From positions 806,001-870,000 of the forward strand of contig NW_026516667.1 in the NCBI RefSeq assembly GCF_025766255.1: a stretch of 64,000 bases of DNA, read 5' to 3'. Both the position numbers and the translations under genes were made by a program. The DNA comes from Zychaea mexicana. Taxonomy: Eukaryota > Mucoromycota > Mucoromycetes > Mucorales > Lichtheimiaceae. Of this stretch, positions 27,941 to 42,231 are shown piece after piece. Numbering within the stretch: the first letter of the stretch is position 1; each line of letters starts with the position of its first letter. Below the pieces are notes generated by a model, which had not been told where the DNA came from, did no database searches, and saw nothing but the letters and a program-made list of their open reading frames with translations.

Positions 27941-29686
27941 ATGGCCAAAGTAACGGAAAGGAGCCCTTTATTAGATCAACAAGCGACAACGGGCACAAGA
28001 ACCGTAGCAGTGCAGTTGGCACCAACGTGGCCCGAAGAGCTGAACTGGCTGTTCTATAAAAGCGTACCTGTTACACTGTATTATATACTCAAAGTCCTAA
28101 TAAACATTGCTAGCGTCCTTGCACTCGGCCATCTTGTAAGTGTTCTTGGAAACGGGAAGTACAACAGAGACGTTAACGAACTGCTTGTGAATTCACAACT
28201 GATCGTTATACAACCATGGCAACGATCATCGTATTAGGGGTCGACTGAGCTTGCAGCAAGTGCATTGGCCACAATTTTCCTCTCCACAACATGGTTCACC
28301 GTTACATATGGTGCTTCAAGTGCGCTTGATACTTTATGCTCTCAAGCTTGGACGGGCGCACAAGACCGGAAATTGGTTGGCGTTCATCTGCAGCGAGCAC
28401 TAGTAATTCTAAGCATCATGCATGTGCCCGTTGCACTCCTGTGGCTTAATGCAAGTCGTATCTTGTTGGCAATCGGCCAGGAACCAGAAGTGGCACTTTA
28501 CGCAGGTACATTCCCCGTCAAATTTTCTATTCAGAAGTGCATAAAAAGACGGAACAAACGTGAAGAACATGACCAATGCCTCTATATAATGCCTACAACA
28601 ATGTCTTATTATCGTAGGCATCTATTTAAGATATTATCTGATCGGAGCTCCAGCCTATGCTTTTTCGTAAGTGCTTTTAATGAATGATGATCGAATGCTC
28701 AGGAGTTTGTCAATAACATTGCTTTAAAATATTTTAGTGACGTCCTGCGAAAATATCTACAAGCCATCGGTATTATGAGCGCTGCGACTTACGTTCTTAT
28801 GATAGTTGCGCCCATTCACATCGTATTGACCTACATTTTGACGTTTTGCGAGCCATTCAATCTCGGTTTTGACGGTGTTCCACTTGCAGCCAGTCTTACC
28901 TCCTGGATCATGTTTTTCCTGCTTGCAACTTATACACGCTTTTCACCAGAGTACTATGAAGGCTGGGGTGGATGGACGCGTGCCTGCCTTTCCGACTGGA
29001 ACACCTTCTTCCGTTTCGCTGTACCCGGTATTGTCACCAGTTATGTGGAGCTCGGTTCAAGTCACCTCATCTCGTTTGGCGCTAGCTATCTAGGAACCAC
29101 CGAATTGGCGGCGCAATCTATAATCATGAATGTGCATGATATTTGCAGCGTGATGGGCTGGGGTGTTTCTGGCGCAGTCGCAACACGTGTAGGCAACGCG
29201 CTCGGAAACGGCCGACCTGCCGATGCGCAACAAGCGGTCCGCTGTGCTTATGGCTTGATCCTTGGTTTGGGATCGTTATTGTCAGCCGCATTAATGGTTT
29301 GGTCTGATAGCTTGGGTTATTTGTTTACACCCGACATTGACATCGTGCTTGCTGTAGCAACCATGATCCCACTTCTTGCCATTGCTCAAGTTTTCCTTGG
29401 TTTGGGAAATGTTGCTACAGGAGTTCTGCGTGCTGCAGGAAGACCGGAAGTTACGGCTTGGATCAACACCGTCATGTACTATGCTATTGGGATACCAACG
29501 GCATATAGCCTCGCATTTAAGGCTGATTGGCAGCTGGCCGGCCTGGTGACCGGATTATGTCTCGGGATCATCTTTACAACTGCTGGCCATTTGTTGTACA
29601 TTCATGCTATCGATTGGTTCATGGTTGTACAAAGGACCCAGGAACGGATCCAGAGCGAAGAGAGCAAGATCAGTGATGAGTATTGA
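27941..29686 (+). CDS. MATE-family multidrug/organic cation exporter
   Basis: This is a membrane transporter of the MATE superfamily, exporting small organic compounds by cation exchange, probably at the plasma or vacuolar membrane. Joining four exons (27941-28135, 28238-28505, 28618-28666, 28738-29686) gives about 486 residues. The tail before the first helix carries SPLLDQQ, a dileucine-like vacuolar sorting feature common in this family. The family blocks are clear: GSTELAASALATIF, SALDTLCSQAWTGAQD, RKYLQAIGIM, ELAAQSIIMNVHDI, ATRVGNALGNGRPADA, and GVLRAAGRPEVTAWIN. About twelve hydrophobic helices are visible. All introns are GT-AG and phase-consistent. The substrate cannot be read from sequence. 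Confidence 0.93.
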
Positions 29687-30296
29687 GAACAAGAAAGCAA
29701 ACCTTTAGATCATCGTATCCTACGTCCCTACCTATCAAAAATCGCCTACATACACATATCCTATAAATAAATGCATTTGTATGGAATCTAATTACGATCC
29801 AGCCACGAAACGTTGCAGCTAGATAATGCCGGGTTGAATAGTGATGTTTATACACAAAAATTAGTTGTCGTTTTGTACTATGTGAATTTGATAGGAAAAA
29901 AAACAACAGCTGGGCGAGCGGCAGCTGCACGCCACTGCTATCCAGGGTACATGCTCATTTTCTCTTGCCATCTTTTTCACACTTGTAATCGAATCCATCT
30001 ATCGTAAACCCGCTGAACCGCAAGCTCATGCACATCCCATCATCACTATCCAGTTTAACTAACATAAACCCCGAAGAGAGAAAAAAAAATTATCGGGCGC
30101 CGGAGTGGCTTGTTAATGGGGCGGCCGAGGTAAAAATTTTCTTTGCCTGCGCTAGTGGAACTTCCTTTCTCTTTTCGTTTCTACACGTCAAAGTATCGTA
30201 AGTTGCGTTTTTATGTCCATGTCGACCTCCCATTTTCGTTGCAAAGCCGAAACAACAAATATCAACAGAAACTCGTTACAACATCATTTATAGATC
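29687..30296. other. Intergenic region with eL28 promoter
   Basis: The left part is the MATE 3' UTR. The right part, upstream of eL28, includes a pyrimidine-rich stretch around 30150-30180, usual for ribosomal protein promoters. I see no gene. Confidence 0.5.
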
Positions 30297-30904
30297 ATGA
30301 GCGCCGAATTGGTCTGGGCTTTGGTTAAGAACAACAACTCCTTCCTCGTCAAGCGTTCCAACGTTCAGTTCTCCGCTGAGCCTGGTAACTTGACTAACTT
30401 GAACACCTTCAAGTACTCTGGCATTGCCAACGGCAAGGTAAATGAAACGGAACTGATGAGGAATGGAAAAAAAACAAGTAGCGAAGGAGTAATTAATGGT
30501 GGGAATGTTTCGAATTTCTTTAGACCGTTGACATCCGTGGTGCTGGTCGTGGTGTCCAAGTGACCACCAAGATTGTCAAGAAGGCCAACACTCCCGTCAA
30601 GGCCCTCAACAAGACCGTTGTCACCAAGTCGCGTCGTGGTACTGCCAAGTCGGTTGCCAACTTGATTGCCAAGTCTGGCTACCGCGCTGACTTGCGCCAG
30701 GTAAGAAAGAATTTTTTTTTCTGAATTATTTCACTGGCCATTGGAGATTGTGAAAATAAATTCTAAAAAAACTTTTTTCTTTTCTTTAAGGCTGCCCTTG
30801 CCCGTGCCTCCGCCGTCTACTCGTCGCAGGTTCCCAAGAAGGTCAAGGCTGCCCGCGCCGGTAAGGGTGTCCGTGCCCAGAAGGCCGCTGCCAAGCAGGC
30901 TTAA
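30297..30904 (+). CDS. RPL28: 60S ribosomal protein eL28
   Basis: This is a component of the large cytosolic ribosomal subunit. Three exons (30297-30437, 30524-30700, 30791-30904) give 143 residues. Signature stretches are [40 protein letters not shown], and the basic C-terminus with [14 protein letters not shown] repeats. It is the eukaryotic eL28, not the bacterial-type L28. Saccharomyces cerevisiae lacks this protein, which fits a non-yeast fungus. Codon choice is strongly biased to C-ending codons, typical of a very highly expressed gene. A polyadenylation-like AAATAAAG is at 30917. Confidence 0.96.
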
Positions 30905-32684
30905 ATTTCTTTTATGAAATAAAGATCGTCCTGTTGTCTTCTCCCTCACCACATATACACATACGCATACATCTATCACTATTCAATGACTGGAACAGAT
31001 ACGGTGCCTGTAGTTTATCTGATCTGTGTCGTTTTGGTTTTGGACTGTATAACGAATACCGTCGTTTTATGGAGCGTATAATCAACAACGTACTCGGAGC
31101 CGAATTGCTATCTTTGAAAAGAATAGGAAGAGGACAGAGAGAAAGGCTAAGATGTATACACATGTCTAACATGGTTGCTAGCGGCGAAATGAAATCTTCA
31201 TTAGTGCGTTATCGCTTCGTGGGATCGTCGACATAGCTATCAGTTGTGCAAAAGCCTAACAAACACTGTTGTCTCGATTTAGTCCCGTAAATATCGTGAC
31301 CTCATTTTCATTCACATCTACAAAGATATAATGCCAATATGTTCAAGTACATATGCTAATATCTCTGGTCAATATTTGCTAAAGTGTCAATGTTCATCGA
31401 TCACGTTGTAAAAGTTAATGCCAGCGACGGAACTTCACCACTACATTATACCACTACTACGTTTCTTTGTGGTTTACTAGATCGGACGTTGGGGGAAAAG
31501 GATGCGTTAATGCAGGTATACGCTTGTTTGGAGGAAATCTTTGTTTATTGAGATGATCCATGCATTTCTTTTACAACGGAACTCTCTATGATCTTATTTT
31601 AGTATGATCTCTCACACATATCACGCATCCTTTTTCTTTGTCTTGCTTCTTCCTTTTTGTAGAATTACTACGTGCAGGTTATATGGATACCACTTTCTTC
31701 CCTTTCCTTTTTTTACTTTTTTTACTTTTCTTATATTCTTTTTACTTTTTTCTTGGATATACAATTGACTTCGTATGAATCTCTTTTCTCTAATACAAGT
31801 AAGCATTTTTTTCGCTTTATCAGTACTTTTATAAGTATTCATGTCTTCTGTTGTTTCTACCGGTAATCAAATTGTGTTTCTGCTTTACCGTACAACGACG
31901 ATATCGTTACTGTGTATATAGCGTCTAATATTCAGCGTATATATCTCATACTTAGCTGGACATTATTTCTGTAAACTAATCCCTTGTTCAATTGCGCTAC
32001 GTTCGTGTCTTTACTGCTTCATGTTTGACGTATTAAGCTCTAATACTTGAACTGACGTCAGTCACAGCATAGTCATACCTGTTGACTCATCTCTCCTTTT
32101 CCTATTCACCTATCTTTTATTTATCACTAGTAGCATTTTTTATCGCGTTATCCAGCCACAACTATCAATATCGTATACGGTCTGATGGCCTATGTTCTCT
32201 ACTGTATATATTTCCATCCACTCCCCTTCCCTTCTAGCTTAATGTAAAATTATTGCACATACTCGTTTTTTATTTGTAATTAAATCGGTTGTGTGCAACC
32301 ATCAAACACCAAATATATTATTATATCCAGCTCATGTAAAAGATTATTGAAATCATCTTGCAGGCCATCGTAAAGCAACTGCACAATGGATCATATACAA
32401 TGTATTTCAGTGCTGAAAAGGAAGGATTAGCTAAATCCCGCACTATTTATGCAGACGAATGACCTCAATATGCAGACTACCTATTACGGTGTTCAAAGAA
32501 CCTTCTGATATTTGGCTGCTGGGCTGTATGTTAGGATCGTATTGGGCTGTTTCAACCTCCTTATAGATGTCTGCTTGTCAAGATTATTCATTTCATCAAA
32601 ACATCGAAATTGATTAGTCACTTCGGTCGTCTCCTTTAATTCACTCTCAAACTCCAGTCATACTAGATGTTCACCGATTGTTTT

Positions 32685-32996
32685 TTATTGGAAAAGTACA
32701 GATTGAATAGTGTCGATATGATTAACTTCTATCTTTCCATTATGTTCTTCTTGCAATCTTTTGACACATCCCACTTGTGTATCCAATTGCGTGATCAAGT
32801 ATGCCAGAAGATCAATGACCGGAAGCCTTTGAATGCGTTCGCTATCTTTGATGGGAATTGCAGCCGTCATGACTTCCTTGTACCTGTATTTCATGTCGTC
32901 GCCAAGATACATTTCGGAAAGAATCATTGTCAACGTGTTAATATCATTAACGACGATGGTATGGTAATCAGCAACCCGCAGCGACCTCTCGTACAA
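32685..32996 (-). CDS. Hypothetical protein or terminal exon (103 codons)
   Basis: The frame ends with TAA and has a balanced amino-acid composition (IPIKDSERIQRLPVIDLLAYL) unlike the low-complexity frames around it. It could be the last exon of a spliced gene entered by the AG at about 32998. I found no upstream exons or recognisable domain. It may be a real small gene, an exon, or chance. Confidence 0.25.
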   Translation of the reverse strand: MYERSLRVADYHTIVVNDINTLTMILSEMYLGDDMKYRYKEVMTAAIPIKDSERIQRLPVIDLLAYLITQLDTQVGCVKRLQEEHNGKIEVNHIDTIQSVLFQ

Positions 32997-35190
32997 CTAC
33001 TTTCAAAAAAAGCAACAACAGCACCTTAAAGGCTTATCTACCATGGAACCACTACCATCTTAAGGTTTTACAAATGGAACAATAATGTGACAAATGATGA
33101 ACGTGCGTGGAACAAAAAAAGATGACGAGGGGCTACAGCAACAAGCGCATTTTGTCCATTATTTATAAACTACCTAATATAATAGGCGTATAGGTATGTC
33201 TGATATACAACTTTGATCAATGAATGTGTGACAGAATACAGTCCACGATTATTGAATGTGTTAGAAGTAACCATGCAAGGGCCACTGTTATGATATGATT
33301 ATTTAAACCACTAAGTGAAGATCTTTGTGATCATATTTGTTTCTGTTTTTTTTCCTTTTGGCTGATGTTTCTTTTACTTCTTGCTATTGTTGAGCCTTTT
33401 TATCAAGTAAAAAAAAGTCTGTTGACTGCTCGCTGACAGTAGCAGCGCTACATCGCAATATATTTTAAGCAGTAGGGCACACGTGTAGGTGTGTTATCAC
33501 ATAGTACAGGCACCTACTCTTTAGAACGATACAATTTACCAAAGACATCGAAAACACTATTAGTATCCATAAAACGCTCAGTACCCGAGATAAACAAAAG
33601 CACGAGCGATAAGCAGCAAATGCTGCAGGAAATAAAGTTATATTATTGACCGTCATTACCAAATACTCAAAAGAAAGGTGCGAGATAGTATTAAAAGACA
33701 GTATGTGTGTGTGCTTTATTGAACTTGATAATATTTTCTCTGGGTATTGCTTCGACCAATCATGGTGCAATATCGTAATACCTTGTTGTCTTCTTTCTCC
33801 TCAAAACTTCCATTCGCGCATACAGAAAAAGTAGATCAGACAGCAAGTCCCACATAAATAACATAAGATGGAACCGGAAAGAGACTTGTTGGATCAATTG
33901 TCAATTGCCTGCAACTACTTCAGTAGCGCTTTACAGTGTTACAGTTAAAATACACAAGCGATCGGGAATAGCTACCAGCGCTGCATACAAGGAGCTTACC
34001 TCGTCGATAGAGATGGTGATATCAATAATACTAGATACTGAATATAACCGTCAAGTGCAGTAGTTGATTGCGTCAAGGATGGAAAAAACTCCTGGACACA
34101 AGCTCCCCGATTCATGCTGCATTGTAGCGTGTAATCCCTGACGTTGTAGTAGGTTACACAAGACAGGGCGTGTCGTGGGTAATGTCTTGAATATGTGAGG
34201 TGAACGAGTCATCGTTAGCTAAATTATACCGTCGATCCCTCTTGATTGAAATTGCCATATGTCATCTCTACAGTCGTTATTGAAACGTATATGTTTTCCT
34301 CCAGATAGAATACGTTTTGGAGTTTTGTTTCGTTGGTTGATTAACTATCATTGCACAGTTCCCACGCACCATTGAAACAAACAGAGCAGCCTCGAGTCTT
34401 GACAGTGTTAAATAGTTAGGCGGTAACTATTGTCGGAAGCTGTTTGTGTGTATGCGATATCGCTGGGGTTGAAACTCTCATGGACGACAAAGAACGTCTA
34501 TGAACTTGATTGTACAATATTCTTTTTTCCCATAGCTCGTTTTTCGGGCTATTTTGACAAGAAGCGCAGCTGGAGGAGCCAATCGCTCATACGTATCGTT
34601 AATAGCTCTCACGCTAAAATAACAAAAGCGTAGCGCAAACTTAATAATAGAGATAGTGCGTGTGTGTGTCAAGGCGGCGAAGACTACGTAAATTAGCCTA
34701 TTTTATAATCTGGCGCCCGCAGCAATGATTGATTTTGGGAATGCTATATAGCTAATCTTGTTTGTTAAGCGGTACAACAGCAATGATAAACATAACAGTG
34801 ATCCTTCTTTATTTTTTATCCTTCCCATCGGCGTCATCGAAGGTGTGTTTTCTTGTACTTGCAATCATACGGCGCCATCGGGAGAGATTGTCTATCTCGC
34901 AGGCTAGTGCTTGATGGCACGCTTCAGCTATCTCACACATATTAAATTAGCTGGTTTGGTGCGACACGTTTTGTCCTTGCTGCATGTATGTGGTGTGTGT
35001 CACCATCGATTACCCCGCAATGCATTGCTTTGATCAATAAGGCGGCCGCAGAGATAGCTGAGCTCCTGTATATCCAGTATAGGCTGGATTCTGTCCATCT
35101 TTGTTTGACTGATGGATGGATGATGGGGAAAATGGTATAATTAAGGAGTAGTAGAGACAGAGAAGCGTGTGAATGCACGTTATGTGAAGG

Positions 35191-35221
35191 ACACACACAC
35201 ACAGAAGAGAGAGAGAGAGAA
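35191..35221. repeat. (CA)n and (GA)n microsatellite
   Basis: A short CA run is followed by a GA run, about 220 bp upstream of the NDUFA4-type start codon. Confidence 0.8.
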
Positions 35222-35374
35222 GCACCTGTTTTTTCCCGTGGGCAAAACAAAACGGGAAAAGGCCGCATGACTTGGCCTTGATGATGCTTTCGTCATGCAG
35301 CAAACAATCATATAAAAATGGGGTAGTTGCAAGTGGAAGGCTTCCTGTTTCTTCTCTCTTCATTACTCCACCCC

Positions 35375-35375
35375 A

Positions 35376-35412
<37 letters not shown>

Positions 35413-35413
35413 G
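35375..35413. repeat. (CT)n pyrimidine tract in promoter/5' UTR
   Basis: A nearly pure CT dinucleotide run lies about 30 bp before the ATG at 35442. CT-rich tracts just upstream of the start are common in strongly expressed fungal genes, so this is probably a core promoter element or part of the 5' UTR. Confidence 0.8.
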
Positions 35414-35441
35414 CTTTTCTGTTGTTCTTCTTTTGATCACC

Positions 35442-35973
35442 ATGGTTGTATCTCTTGTAAAGGCTAATCCTGCTTTGGCACCTCTGTTCCTCTTTGCCGG
35501 TGCCGGCTGTGCTGCCGCTGTTGCGTAAGTACTTTTTCATTATTTTGACACACGACGTAGCTGTACACGCAATGTTATATGGCAGTAGCTCATTGGTGCC
35601 TGTGTTCTTGTACATAGCTATCCCAGTAAGGAAGAATGAACGATAATGATGGTGGTGGATGGATTAGGAGTAGGAGTGCACGTTAGAGCTAAATCTTGGC
35701 ATTGTGGATGTGGTTTATTAGTGTACCTTCTGCGAACACATCCTGAGATTCTCGTTGACCGCAAGAACAACCCCGCGCCATGGAATCGCGTGAAGCAGCA
35801 TGAGAACATCAAGGTAAGCAGCTCCACATTCCCCTGGAACCCCCTTCTTACTCATGCTAATTGATGCTTGCTTGGGTTCATTACTGGGCCACTACCGATT
35901 AATATTATAGTTCATCAACGTCAAGCCCGAATTCTATGAAGCCAGAAAGAACCTGGATCGTCCCTCATATTAA
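35442..35973 (+). CDS. NDUFA4/MLRQ-type respiratory chain subunit
   Basis: This is a small single-helix inner-membrane protein of the NADH-ubiquinone reductase MLRQ family. Its animal member NDUFA4 is now assigned to cytochrome c oxidase. Exon 1 encodes ANPALAPLFLFAGAGCAAA, the membrane helix. Exon 2 has YLLRTHPE and NPAPWNRVKQHENIK, and exon 3 has FINVKPEFYEARKNLDRPSY. The exon 1 donor (GC|GTAAGT) does not join in phase to the obvious AG at 35720-35721. The in-phase AG at 35685-35686 would insert about 12 residues (AKSWHCGCGLLV) into the helix end. The true acceptor is therefore uncertain. The gene is tandem with AOX, 134 bp apart. Confidence 0.82.
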
Positions 35974-36107
35974 CTTTGTCATGATGATGAAATATTTACG
36001 ACTGCATGAAATAAAAACATTATGGAAAAAAGTAGAGAATATGGCACTTGTTCGGAAACTTTTTCTCTTCTTTTCTGTGTCTCTCTCTCTCACTCCACCA
36101 GTACATA

Positions 36108-37204
36108 ATGTTGTTCTCGACGCTTCTTTTGCAAAGAAGGCTATTTAGTGCGCCAGCGAGCGTTACCACAGCAACTATGACTATCAAAAAGAAGGAAAAA
36201 AGTATAGCACTTAGGATGATGACGTTTGCTACACGTCGCCTATACACCGGAAGCAGCACAAGCAATGATAGTGCCAGCGGCAGGAACACCTGCAACGCCT
36301 CTTTTGAAATACCCAAAGAGCTGCTACGCGAAACCCAGTCGGCGCGACCGCAACCCATGCGCCGCGAGTTCTTTGGCGACCAGCACAAGCTATCGAGGGA
36401 AAATTTGAAAAAAGTGGATGTCGGCGTGACAAACCACTATGAACCCCAGGGATTAAGCGACCGATTCGCGTACAGGCTCGTGCGCACGCTCAGACTCTTG
36501 CCTGACACCTACTTTCGCAACGACCACTACACGCGAGTTGTCATGTTGGAAACCATCGCAGCCGTGCCTGGCATGATTGGTGCGATGCTGCGTCATATGC
36601 TTGCACTGCGTAAGCTCAAGACGAATCAGGGCTCATGGATTATCCACTTGCTCCACGAGGCCGAGAACGAGCGGATGCACTTGATGATTTGGCTCAAGCT
36701 TCTCCAGCCCAGCTGGTACAACCGCTGGCTGATACTGATAGCCCAAGGCGTGTTCTTCAACGGTTATTTTTGGCTTTACTTGTGGTCGCCTCGAACAGCT
36801 CATCGTATGGTAAGGGCAACAGTTTACCAGGTCACTCTACTACTGCGCTTTCACAAGATTGATGTTTATTGTATACACCTATCAGTGCGGCTATTTGGAG
36901 GAAGAAGCCATCCATTCGTACAATGAGTTTATTGAAACACTGGAGAAGGGTGCACTGGATAACCCACAAGCTCCCAAAATGGCTATTGGTAATTGTTTTT
37001 GATACGAAGGCTTATTGCAGCTTAGTTTACTAATTTATTAATAATAATGATGCAGAGTACTACAATCTAGTACCCAACGCAACGGTTTTGGACGTCGCCT
37101 TGTGTGTACGTGCGGACGAAGCAGTCCACCGTGATTGCAACCATTATTTTTCTACTTGCATTGCCCAAAACCTCCCCATTGTGCCAGAAGGGAACTCGGA
37201 GTAG
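36108..37204 (+). CDS. AOX: Mitochondrial alternative oxidase
   Basis: This is the cyanide-resistant ubiquinol oxidase of the inner mitochondrial membrane, a di-iron protein that bypasses complexes III and IV. Three exons (36108-36809, 36886-36988, 37056-37204) give 317 residues. The first 70 residues are a basic mitochondrial presequence. Iron ligands are in place: Glu in [13 protein letters not shown], Glu and His in [12 protein letters not shown], Glu in [12 protein letters not shown], Glu and His in [12 protein letters not shown]. Two hydrophobic helices lie between them. A non-ATG extension at 36048 is open, but the ATG at 36108 fits the presequence. It is flanked by the NDUFA4-type subunit and a MYST acetyltransferase, all on the same strand. 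Confidence 0.95.
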
Positions 37205-37412
37205 TTCGTTCTTTTATTCGTGCTAGCGTTAGCTGCCGTTAGTGTTGTTTTCGGGCAGCAATAAGAAAGCAAGCCAGCCAATAAACAAGGGGGTTGTAAA
37301 AGGAAAAGAGAGAGCGAAAGGAGAGAGACAGAAAGAGAGGCGGTCCACTGTAGTTTTGGCCTAGGGCAAACCAACAATAGAAAAACGCCTCTTTCTTTTC
37401 CATATTACTTTT

Positions 37413-39527
<2,115 letters not shown>

Positions 39528-41595
39528 TTCTAATACCATGGCCAACTTTCCAATATCTTTCACCTCCACCCTTCATCCACCTCCTCCTAGTAACTGCTCC
39601 CAATAAATATGCTTTTACTAGCGGTCCCTGCCTCGCTTCGCTCCGCGTCATTCAACGGGAACGCGTCGCAAGGGTAATCCCTATATACAGTCATTTCAGA
39701 AAGTAATGCCGCTGGATTATAAGTTTTGAATCGTGCCAAAAATTTCTTTGTTCAACAATGATGTCAATCATCCAAAATAAGGTCGTGTTTGGATTGGATG
39801 AACCTTGTTTATTTTTGCTGGTCGCTTAATAATTGCCATCTCCCCCTTATTTAACAGACATTTAAAATGAGTATGCAATCAATTAGAAATTTGGATAAGA
39901 ATATGGGCATTGCTATCATCAATAAACTAAGCACTTGTAACGATGAAGAGTAAACTGGAAAAGAGACATAGCAAGGTTGAGGGAAGAAAAAGTTGAAGGT
40001 TAATAGATGGGTTATAGAAAGAGAAAAGGAAAACAAAATTAGGAAGTGACGTATGTAATATTTTAGACAGAATAGACGTGTTCAGATCAGTGAGCATACA
40101 TTTCAATGTAAAATAGCTTAATTTTTGGGATTTTGTTAATGCTACCAGCGGTATGAGGGCGGAACCCAGTCTACGTGCATCAAATTGCTCTCATAAGGAG
40201 CAGTGAATATGATTGTCGAAGTTATGATAGCCTATACTCTTTGGTGCTTATCGTATGATGATTCATCGTAAGAAAAGAAGAGAAGAAGAACAACGCGCTT
40301 TCTGTATCCTGCTTCCTTTTCGTAGTTGCTCTAATCTGCACAAAGCATGTCAACAAAATTTTCCTTTTCCGGTTCACTCCACCCATGATTTCTTTACCGC
40401 TCACAGTGAACATCCTTCTTTATGAAGCTTGCTTGACCACGCTGCACTGCATAAGAAAGCTGTTTATTGCCATGGCATTCAGTAGTCATGACAATCCATG
40501 TTCCTGAAAGCCGCTTGTTGCCAGGGCAAGCATGTCAAAACACATTTTATTTTATTCGCGCCACCCATTTTGACCGATTCCGAGCGAAATGGCGGCTGCT
40601 CTTGCGAAGCGATTCGCAGCGCTTTTTTCACACAACCGCAACCAGCGCAATGGGCAGACTCGTAGCAACACGCACATACTCAACCCTTGTTTTTTCGAGG
40701 CTCTGAGGCCAAGTTACGATGTTTTTTGCGCAGGGTTTCCATTGTACTTTGCTGTCATGCTCGGCTTCTTCATGCGCAGACCTTCCGTGCTGGCCGTGAA
40801 TAAAGTTGGGGGTGGGGGGTTGGATGGGGGGATGGAACCAAAGTTGGGGGACGTCACTCGTCCAGGCGAAAACACTACACTGTATACGCTTATGGAGGTG
40901 TGGTTTTAGACTGCTTGTCGTCTTTAGTCTCGCATTGAGCTCGCTCGGTGGTCAGCTTAACGAACGATAATCGTAAGCTGGCAAGCGTGGTGGATGCAGA
41001 GAAAGGGATTCTTTTCAAGAAAAACAGCGTCGATCGTATATCCTATCTGTCTGCTTTTCCCAGGGTGCGCGTGAAGTATGATACATGCGAAAAAAGCAAA
41101 CCAGATTGGCTCGGAACGTATCCTCCGAACTAACTTTTTTTCCTTTCCATTTTTCTCGCGAACTGAACTACGTGATGTACATTGGAATAATAATAAAACT
41201 TTTTTCCTTTCCATTATTTTCGCGAACTGAACTACGCGAACACAGAAAGTAAAAAAAAAAAAGATAAAAAACAGTGCCAAAGTGTGATAATGCGCGTTGT
41301 GATCGTGTTACTGTCGTCTGTCATTGTTGTGCGCTTTGTTGAGCACGGAGCTTATCTTTGCCTATTTTAGTTTTTTGTACGCAAAAAAAAAAGATACAGG
41401 AAAGGACAAAAAAGCAAGCGTCCCTTCTTCAGAATCTCATTGGGCCCCAGACCAGCGTTCTTTTTGGAAATGAACTTTGCCCATAAAAAGACACCCATTT
41501 TACGCAGCGTGTTGCTTCCTCGCTTTTTCTTTCTCTTTTCACTTTTCACTTTTTCACGATCACATGTGGTAAGTTCCTCTCTTTTTTCTGTGGAT
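39528..41595. other. Intergenic region before the minisatellite
   Basis: No gene is supported. An open frame at 40589-40909 lacks any domain. G-rich runs lie at 40806-40835. A 39-bp direct repeat is listed separately. The right end reads as a pyrimidine-rich promoter-like stretch followed by ATGTG|GTAAGT, a possible 5' splice site, leading into the tandem repeat. Confidence 0.45.
41134..41236. repeat. Direct repeat pair, about 39 bp each
   Basis: Two near-identical copies lie at 41134-41172 and 41198-41236, 65 bp apart. Each has a T-rich start, a CCTTTCCAT word and then TCGCGAACTGAACTACG. This may be a recent local duplication; no function is evident. Confidence 0.75.
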
Positions 41596-41599
41596 GTGT

Positions 41600-42231
41600 G
41601 GGGAGGGAGGGGGGGCTAACGCGGGTTTTTGTGGGTCGTGGGTGGGTGGGTGGTGGTGCTTGTTTTGTAGGCACGGGTCGACGGAGGTGAAAGGTAGGTG
41701 GTTGAAGGTAAGTGGGTGTGTGTGTGGGTGGTGGTGCTTGTTTTGTAGGCACGGGTCGACGGAGGTGAAAGGTAAGTGGGTGAAGGTAAGTGGGTGTGTG
41801 GGTGGGTGGGTGGTGGTGCTTGATTTGTAGGCATGGGCGACGGAGGCGTAAGGTAAGTGGGTGAAGGTAAGTGGGTGTGTGGGTGGGTGGGTGGTGGTGC
41901 TTGTTTTGTAGGCATGGGCGACGGAGGCGTAAGGTAAGTGGGTGAAGGTAAGTGGGTGTGTGGGTGGGTGGGTGGTGGTGCTTGTTTTGTAGGCATGGGC
42001 GACGGAGGCGTAAGGTAAGTGGGTGAAGGTAAGTGGGTGGGTGTGTGAGTGGGTGGTGGTGCTTGTTTTGTAGGCACGGGCGACGAGGGCGTAAAGGTAG
42101 GTGGTTGAAGGTAAGTGAGTGGGTGTGTGGGTGGGTGGTGGTGCTTGTTTTGTAGGCACGGGCGACGATGGTGCAAGGTAGGTGGTTGAAGGTAAGTGGG
42201 TGTGTGTGTGTGGGTGGTGCTTGTTTTGTAG
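41600..42231. repeat. Minisatellite, eight copies with about 80-bp period, carrying splice-like signals
   Basis: The word TTGTTTTGTAG|GCA recurs with its junction at 41671, 41749, 41831 (with one T to A change), 41912, 41993, 42074, 42156 and 42232, so spacings are 76-82 bp, mostly 81. Each unit continues with 22-23 nt (gcatgggcgacggaggcgtaag type) and then GTAAGT or GTAGGT, followed by a second GAAG|GTAAGTGGG and G/T-rich sequence. The strand read here resembles repeated 3' splice site, tiny exon, 5' splice site. All three minus-strand frames are open through the array, only because its G/T-rich composition contains no stops, so these frames are not evidence of coding. Confidence 0.92.

Larger units (their letters stand above)
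30905..35441. other. 4.5-kb gene-poor region
   Basis: No confident gene is seen. The region is AT-rich with poly-T and CT tracts. One open frame on the minus strand (32685-32996) has protein-like composition and is listed separately. The last 300 bases form the promoter of the NDUFA4-type gene, with CA, GA and CT simple repeats. I found no tRNA, snRNA or transposon features by eye, but a long noncoding transcript cannot be excluded. Confidence 0.4.

Noticed and set aside
36048..36107. N-terminal extension of alternative oxidase from a TTG at 36048
   Set aside because: Non-ATG start with a pyrimidine-rich, 5' UTR-like sequence. The ATG at 36108 gives a proper mitochondrial presequence.
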